DNA of 64,000 bases from Hermodice carunculata (Eukaryota > Annelida > Polychaeta > Eunicida > Amphinomidae), in contig OZ026612.1 in the NCBI GenBank assembly GCA_964020975.1, positions 57,435,669-57,499,668 of the forward strand, read 5' to 3'. Positions 59,474 to 64,000 of the stretch are shown here, piece by piece (position 1 is the first letter of the stretch; each line of letters opens with the position of its first letter). The notes below the pieces were generated by a model, which saw only the letters and a program-made list of their open reading frames with translations, did no database searches and was not told the origin of the DNA. The position numbers and the translations under genes were made by a program.

Positions 59474-62400
59474 GAAACAAAAATATAGAGTGTTTGCAGG
59501 TGCAAAATGTGTCTTGCACGTACGCTTGTTCGTTTGTAATAAATTATGTCTTTCAAACCTTTTGATTACCAAAGGGATGTCTTAACGCAAGTGCACGTTC
59601 TTGATTTGAAGAGAAATTGTTCAAGTTTGTGCAAGTTGTCGTTAGTATTATTATTGTGCCTTTTGTTTGACAGTAAGGGCACCAAATATGACATTTGGCT
59701 ATGTTCGATGTGTCCACGAGTTTGCGGTTTCCCATCATTGAAAGATCATTGAAACCCGCGCTCAACCAGATGGATGCCGTCTCTCTGTTGCGTTTTTATG
59801 TTCATTTTGTCCAGGAATTATTTCTCACTGAAAGGCAGACCTTTCAAAGAAAATCACACTTCTTAAAGTAGGATCGAAACGCAACAGTTAACTCGGAAAA
59901 AAGGAAAAAAAGAAGGGAAAAATAAAAAAACTACCCACAAGCGAAAGAAAAAGATGAGAAAGTAGGGATGCAAGCAAACAAAAAACACCACAGTGAATTG
60001 ATGATATTTGCTCAAGCCTCAAGGACATCCTTAACTTTAACTTATTTTTCCCCCTTAAAGACTTAAATTTTCCACATTGTTTTTGGAGACAAGATGGTTT
60101 CTATACTACAACTTCAGAAACCAAATATATGTTACATTTGGCCGACCATATTAGTGAAAAAACTCGCTAAACAACGAGTGAAGCTTATCACGGCGAGCTA
60201 TCTAATATCAATGCAGCCCGCAGACTGATCTCAGCAGCGTACTACAATTAATCCCAGAATGCAATTTCCCAACATGGCGCTAATTTATTCAAAATGGCGG
60301 CCGTGCATAAGATCTATTCCTATAAATCAGGTAGTGACTCCCTGTGGGCATGATCCCCAATCATCCTTCCTCTTTTGGTGAGTGGTCAGTTGACGTCATC
60401 TGTGAGAAAGGAAGTGGGGTGGTCGGGTGGGTTTCTCTGGTGGTTGAGAGGTAAGTACACTTAGTGATACCAAAATTACAAAAAAAAAAAATTACGTATT
60501 AGTTACATGTACATAACACTGCCTCTTGACCACCATTGCCAATATACTGATGCAAAGATGGAGATTGTAATATTACTGGCATACTGACCACATTAGGACT
60601 GCCAGGACCAACAGCCGGGGGGGGGGGGGGGGGGAACGTCAGTCCTTTTGAGGAGGCGACGTCTGAAGGGAAAACCTCAGAGCTGGTACGTGGAATTGAG
60701 GCTGCCTATAGCAGAATCCTGCTGTAGCCTACAAACCCTCCTTACTGACCAGAATGGAAAACCGCACTGGCCCCCCGGAACTCACCCACCAACATGATAC
60801 CTGTCTGCCATGTGGATAGTCACTGTCTATTTCTACTCGCATGACCACCTGGAGATCTGACAGGGCGTAGTCGTGAAAGGGGGGGGGGGCTGGTATATTG
60901 TTCCATGGGTCAGCGATCACCTGGGTCAGCCAACTCTAACTAGGCCAGGACAGTAGGGAAGACTGCCCGATACAAGTCTGAGATCAGGTCAATTTGACAA
61001 AAGGGAGGCTCACTAAGAAGTACGTCGGCCTGTAGACTACATAGACTCTAAAGTACAAGAGCGCCATAAACTGGAACACAGTGGTTGCTTTGATAGGCCC
61101 CAGAAGCCTAACAGACAAATATCAGGAACCTAAGCAAAGGAGCCTGTGACATCTGCAAAGGCATACATGCCATCCTCTAGCACTATCAAGTCTCGCAAGT
61201 AGTGCTTGGCAAAAGTCATAGATGATTGCCATCGACAGACCCACAGTATGTCGGCAACCACAACCTTTCTCAGGGTGCTCCAGGAGGCATTAAAGGCTCG
61301 CACCTAGTGAGCTCTGACTGAGACGAGCTCTTAGGCACAGGGCCTCTGCAGAGCAGCCTTGTATGCCTTAACTAGTAAGGATCATCTGCTTAATCCACAA
61401 AGAAATCATATTTCTGAAAGCTTGCTCCTTACAGGGGTAACCAAGGGATAAAAAGAGGGCGGACCTCTTACCCCTGAAACCGTCTGTGCCTGAAAGGTAA
61501 AAACTCATTGCTCTCACAGGACAAAAGGCTCTTTCCTTCATGGAAAGAGCCGTATCTATAGCATGTAAGGTAAAACAATAGCTGGATCTCAAGCCACTTG
61601 GTTCTTTGCAAGGAAACCCCCAAGTGAGGCCTCAGTTTCACCTGGGAGTGGTCAGGCAACCATTGGATTCAGTCATACACATGCTAGAGCATGAATCTCT
61701 CTTCTTCAAGCCCCCAAAGTAAGCGTTAAGAGAAAACAAGTTTTCCACATCCAGTACTTGAGGTTCACCCCTCAGGAGGTCCTCAAGGCTCTCAGTGGCC
61801 ACTTCCTCAAGATGACTAGGACCAACGTTAGGTCCCACTGTTGTACGACCAGCCTGTCCGCCGGTGTAGAAGGTCACAAGGAGAGCTCTTGCCAAGGACT
61901 TCCCACTGACAAAGCAAGAAGTTGGCAATATCCACAATGCGTGGAGACCAAGGATGTATTTTCCAACCAGCGCACTAATTGGAAAACACCTTCCAACGAT
62001 CTTGGTAAACCGTGAAACAGGAGAAGCCTGCCTTGGGTAATTCTATCTCCAACCGAGTCTGAGAAACCTGTTGCGGATATGCTGTGTGTTGAGAGTTGGT
62101 TCGCCGAGACATTTTGATGTCCCAGGACATGCCTCACGTGTGTGCAGACGTCATGTTCGGAGCACCGTTGAGTGATGCTATTGGCGAGTTGTGTCATCCT
62201 ACCGGAATGCCATCCTCACTCGGGCCAGAATTTCGGCAAGAATCTATTCTCATCAAGATTCTCCTTAAGTTGTCTTTGTTTAAAAAGAATCATGTTGGCC
62301 CTGTGCACTGCTGGTTGAGGTAAGCGATCATGGTCCTTTGTTGGACATCAGGAAGACATGTTTGTGCTCCACAAGGTCTTGGAAGTTGAGGTGCGCCAAG

Positions 62401-64000
62401 CATATCACCTTGTGTTCCAACCAGTTTATGTGCGAATTGCAGTGACTAAAGGCCCAATGCCATCCAGCTCTTCATGTGGGCTCCCCACGTGGATTGAGAA
62501 GACTCCGCGTATATGGTAAGCTGGGCCTAAAACGGAGACAGCATCTATCCTGACATGACTTTCTCCCAAAAGGCCCACTACCAAAGGTGCGGATGCTCCT
62601 TGAGGAGGAATGGCACTGGGGCATAGTAGCCCTGGGCCCACAACCACCTGCCCCACAGCACATGCTGTAAGGGACAATGGCGAAGGCAACCCAATGAGAC
62701 CTTCGAAGTCCTTCGAAGAAAGGGAGCCCAGCAGGGCTTGCCATTGTTGTGACAAGACAACCACTGAAGTCAGAAACGCCCTGAGGAGGGACAGAGTCTC
62801 TCCCACATGTCCTCAGAGGAGTGACATATGTAGGCAGCCAGGTTGAACTGTATGTCGAGAAAGACGAAAGACTGCTCCGGCTGAAGAATGGACTTGTTTA
62901 TGTTCACAATCAGGCCCAAGTGTTGACAAAGATCCAGAACGGTCTGTGAATCGTGAAGCCAGTCATACAGGTAAGCATGAATGCATACAGCGGTCTGGTG
63001 GAAGTAAGGAGCAACTGTCTGCGCGAACTGGGAAAATACCAGAGGGGCTGTTGCAAGGCCGAATAGAAGTGGCCTGAACTGGTATACTTGGCCGGAGAAT
63101 GCAAACCACAGATACTTCCATGAAGTCTCTGTGATTGGTACATGTAAGAATGCGCCCTTGAGATCAAGGGACATACTCCATGGGCCACAGGGCTGCTGCC
63201 ACGAACTGAGGGGGGGGGGGTCTCCATCCTGAAGGACAGGACTGCCAAAAAGGTATTCAATGTCAACAGGTCTATCACTGGGCACCAACTTCTGTCCCAC
63301 TTGGGGACAAGGAAGAGTAGATTGTAGAAGCCTGAAGAACTGCGGTTCTTGACCGGGTCTATAGCGCATTTGCTCAGAAGCTTCTGAACCACCTCAAGGA
63401 ATGAGGATGCTTTGGGTTCCACTGCCAGGGAAGGCCTGTCTTCGCCAAAAAGCAGTGAGTAGCCATGCCTCACGATAGTTAAGATGATAGAATTGTCTGT
63501 AATGGACTCCCATTGCGCTAAGGGTTGAGTTTGCAGGCTATGACTGTCATGTTACGGGGCTGAGATGGCCATGGATGACAAGGACCGAACAGGGTCGGTC
63601 AACGCCTTGATGCGGGGCTGATAATGTGCCGGCCGTTTGGACCTGGTGATCAACTGTTCGCAACAACAAATCCGCAAGTGGTGACTCCTTGATGAGCCAC
63701 ACAGCCTCCGTGATATGCACAGACCCCTTGAGACTATTCAGGAAGGACCTCAAGCGGCCAAGGAGACATCCGAATACGACGCCAAAAGGACAGATCCCCT
63801 AGTATCAGTGATGGGCTTCAATTGCCGAGCATCAAACTCCTCCTAATCCAAATCCACCATCAAGGGATGGGAAGGGAAGACCTGCTGAGGGGCAGAATAC
63901 CATCACCCCTGTATGTCTGGCTTTGGGAGGAGTCGCCCTTGTCGAAGAAAGTCACACTCTCAACCGGGCTCCTATTTAAAGCCAGCTTCCTCTTTGCATT

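Larger units (their letters stand above)
57907..60318. mobile_element. 2.4-kb segment with 14-bp inverted ends nested in DIRS copy 2
   Basis: AATAGATCTTATGC at 57907-57920 recurs perfectly inverted at 60305-60318. Further in, both ends carry GCGC-CATG and GCATT-TGGG words. Copy 1 has no such segment at the matching place, so it is an insertion. No transposase is recognised, so it is probably a non-autonomous DNA transposon. It contains (GATA)n and (CA)n tracts. Confidence 0.6.
57785..64000 (-). mobile_element. DIRS-like retrotransposon fossil, copy 2 (runs off the window)
   Basis: Same family and orientation as copy 1. The left terminal repeat (57790-57885, TACCTCTCAACCACCGTTGCC) and internal related sequence (60440-60560) are seen. 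Parts on its strand, 5' to 3': reverse transcriptase (~63470-62770, MSLDLKGAFLHVPI and YLYDWL), RNase H region (~62800-62420), post-RNase H region (~62200-61880) and tyrosine recombinase (~61660-61370). It is broken, with several breaks, and is interrupted by the 57907-60318 segment. Divergence from copy 1 suggests both are old. Confidence 0.8.

Overview
The window is animal nuclear DNA: split genes with GT-AG introns, dense short DNA transposons, LINE and DIRS remnants and many microsatellites. The repeat style (short palindromic elements everywhere, two DIRS copies, repeats built on 'aagaggcccatgggcc...ggtcagcagagctaaaa') suggests a marine invertebrate, probably a mollusc or another lophotrochozoan. 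The species cannot be fixed from the sequence alone.

Two host genes are supported. (1) A complete VCPIP1 (VCIP135) gene, an OTU-family deubiquitinase working with p97/VCP, lies on the minus strand from 37546 to 14995. I resolve 15 coding exons. Their lengths sum to 4218 nt, exactly 1405 codons plus a stop, and every splice phase agrees. The catalytic Cys and His are present with the same spacing as in the human protein. (2) The first coding exon of PPP1R2 (protein phosphatase inhibitor 2) lies on the plus strand at 52277-52344, preceded by an NRF1-type promoter motif. Its other exons were not found and probably lie past the right edge. The two genes are head to head, about 14.7 kb apart.

Layout. 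1-14.9 kb: non-genic, with TTAA-flanked piggyBac-like palindromic MITEs, a 39-bp minisatellite that seems to derive from a MITE arm, another minisatellite, a hAT-like element and two dispersed repeat families. 15.0-37.5 kb: VCPIP1, whose introns carry MITEs, tandem repeats and, in intron 2, a convincing hammerhead ribozyme motif on the minus strand. 37.7-38.05 kb: an inverted-repeat element just upstream of the VCPIP1 start codon. 38.6-41.0 kb: dispersed repeats. 41.0-47.1 kb: a tandem array of ~0.5-kb units invaded by a DIRS-like fossil and by an L1-like LINE with a clean 15-bp target duplication. 47-52 kb: MITE, tandem duplication and LINE tail. 52.2-57.7 kb: PPP1R2 exon 1 and intron, with a LINE reverse transcriptase remnant. 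57.8-64.0 kb: a second, larger DIRS-like fossil interrupted by a 2.4-kb segment with 14-bp inverted ends, running off the window.

The host genes show no operon-like cooperation. The clearest unexplained signals are the hammerhead ribozyme, the MITE family with long internal palindromes (one with perfect 44-bp arms), and the birth of a minisatellite from one of those arms.
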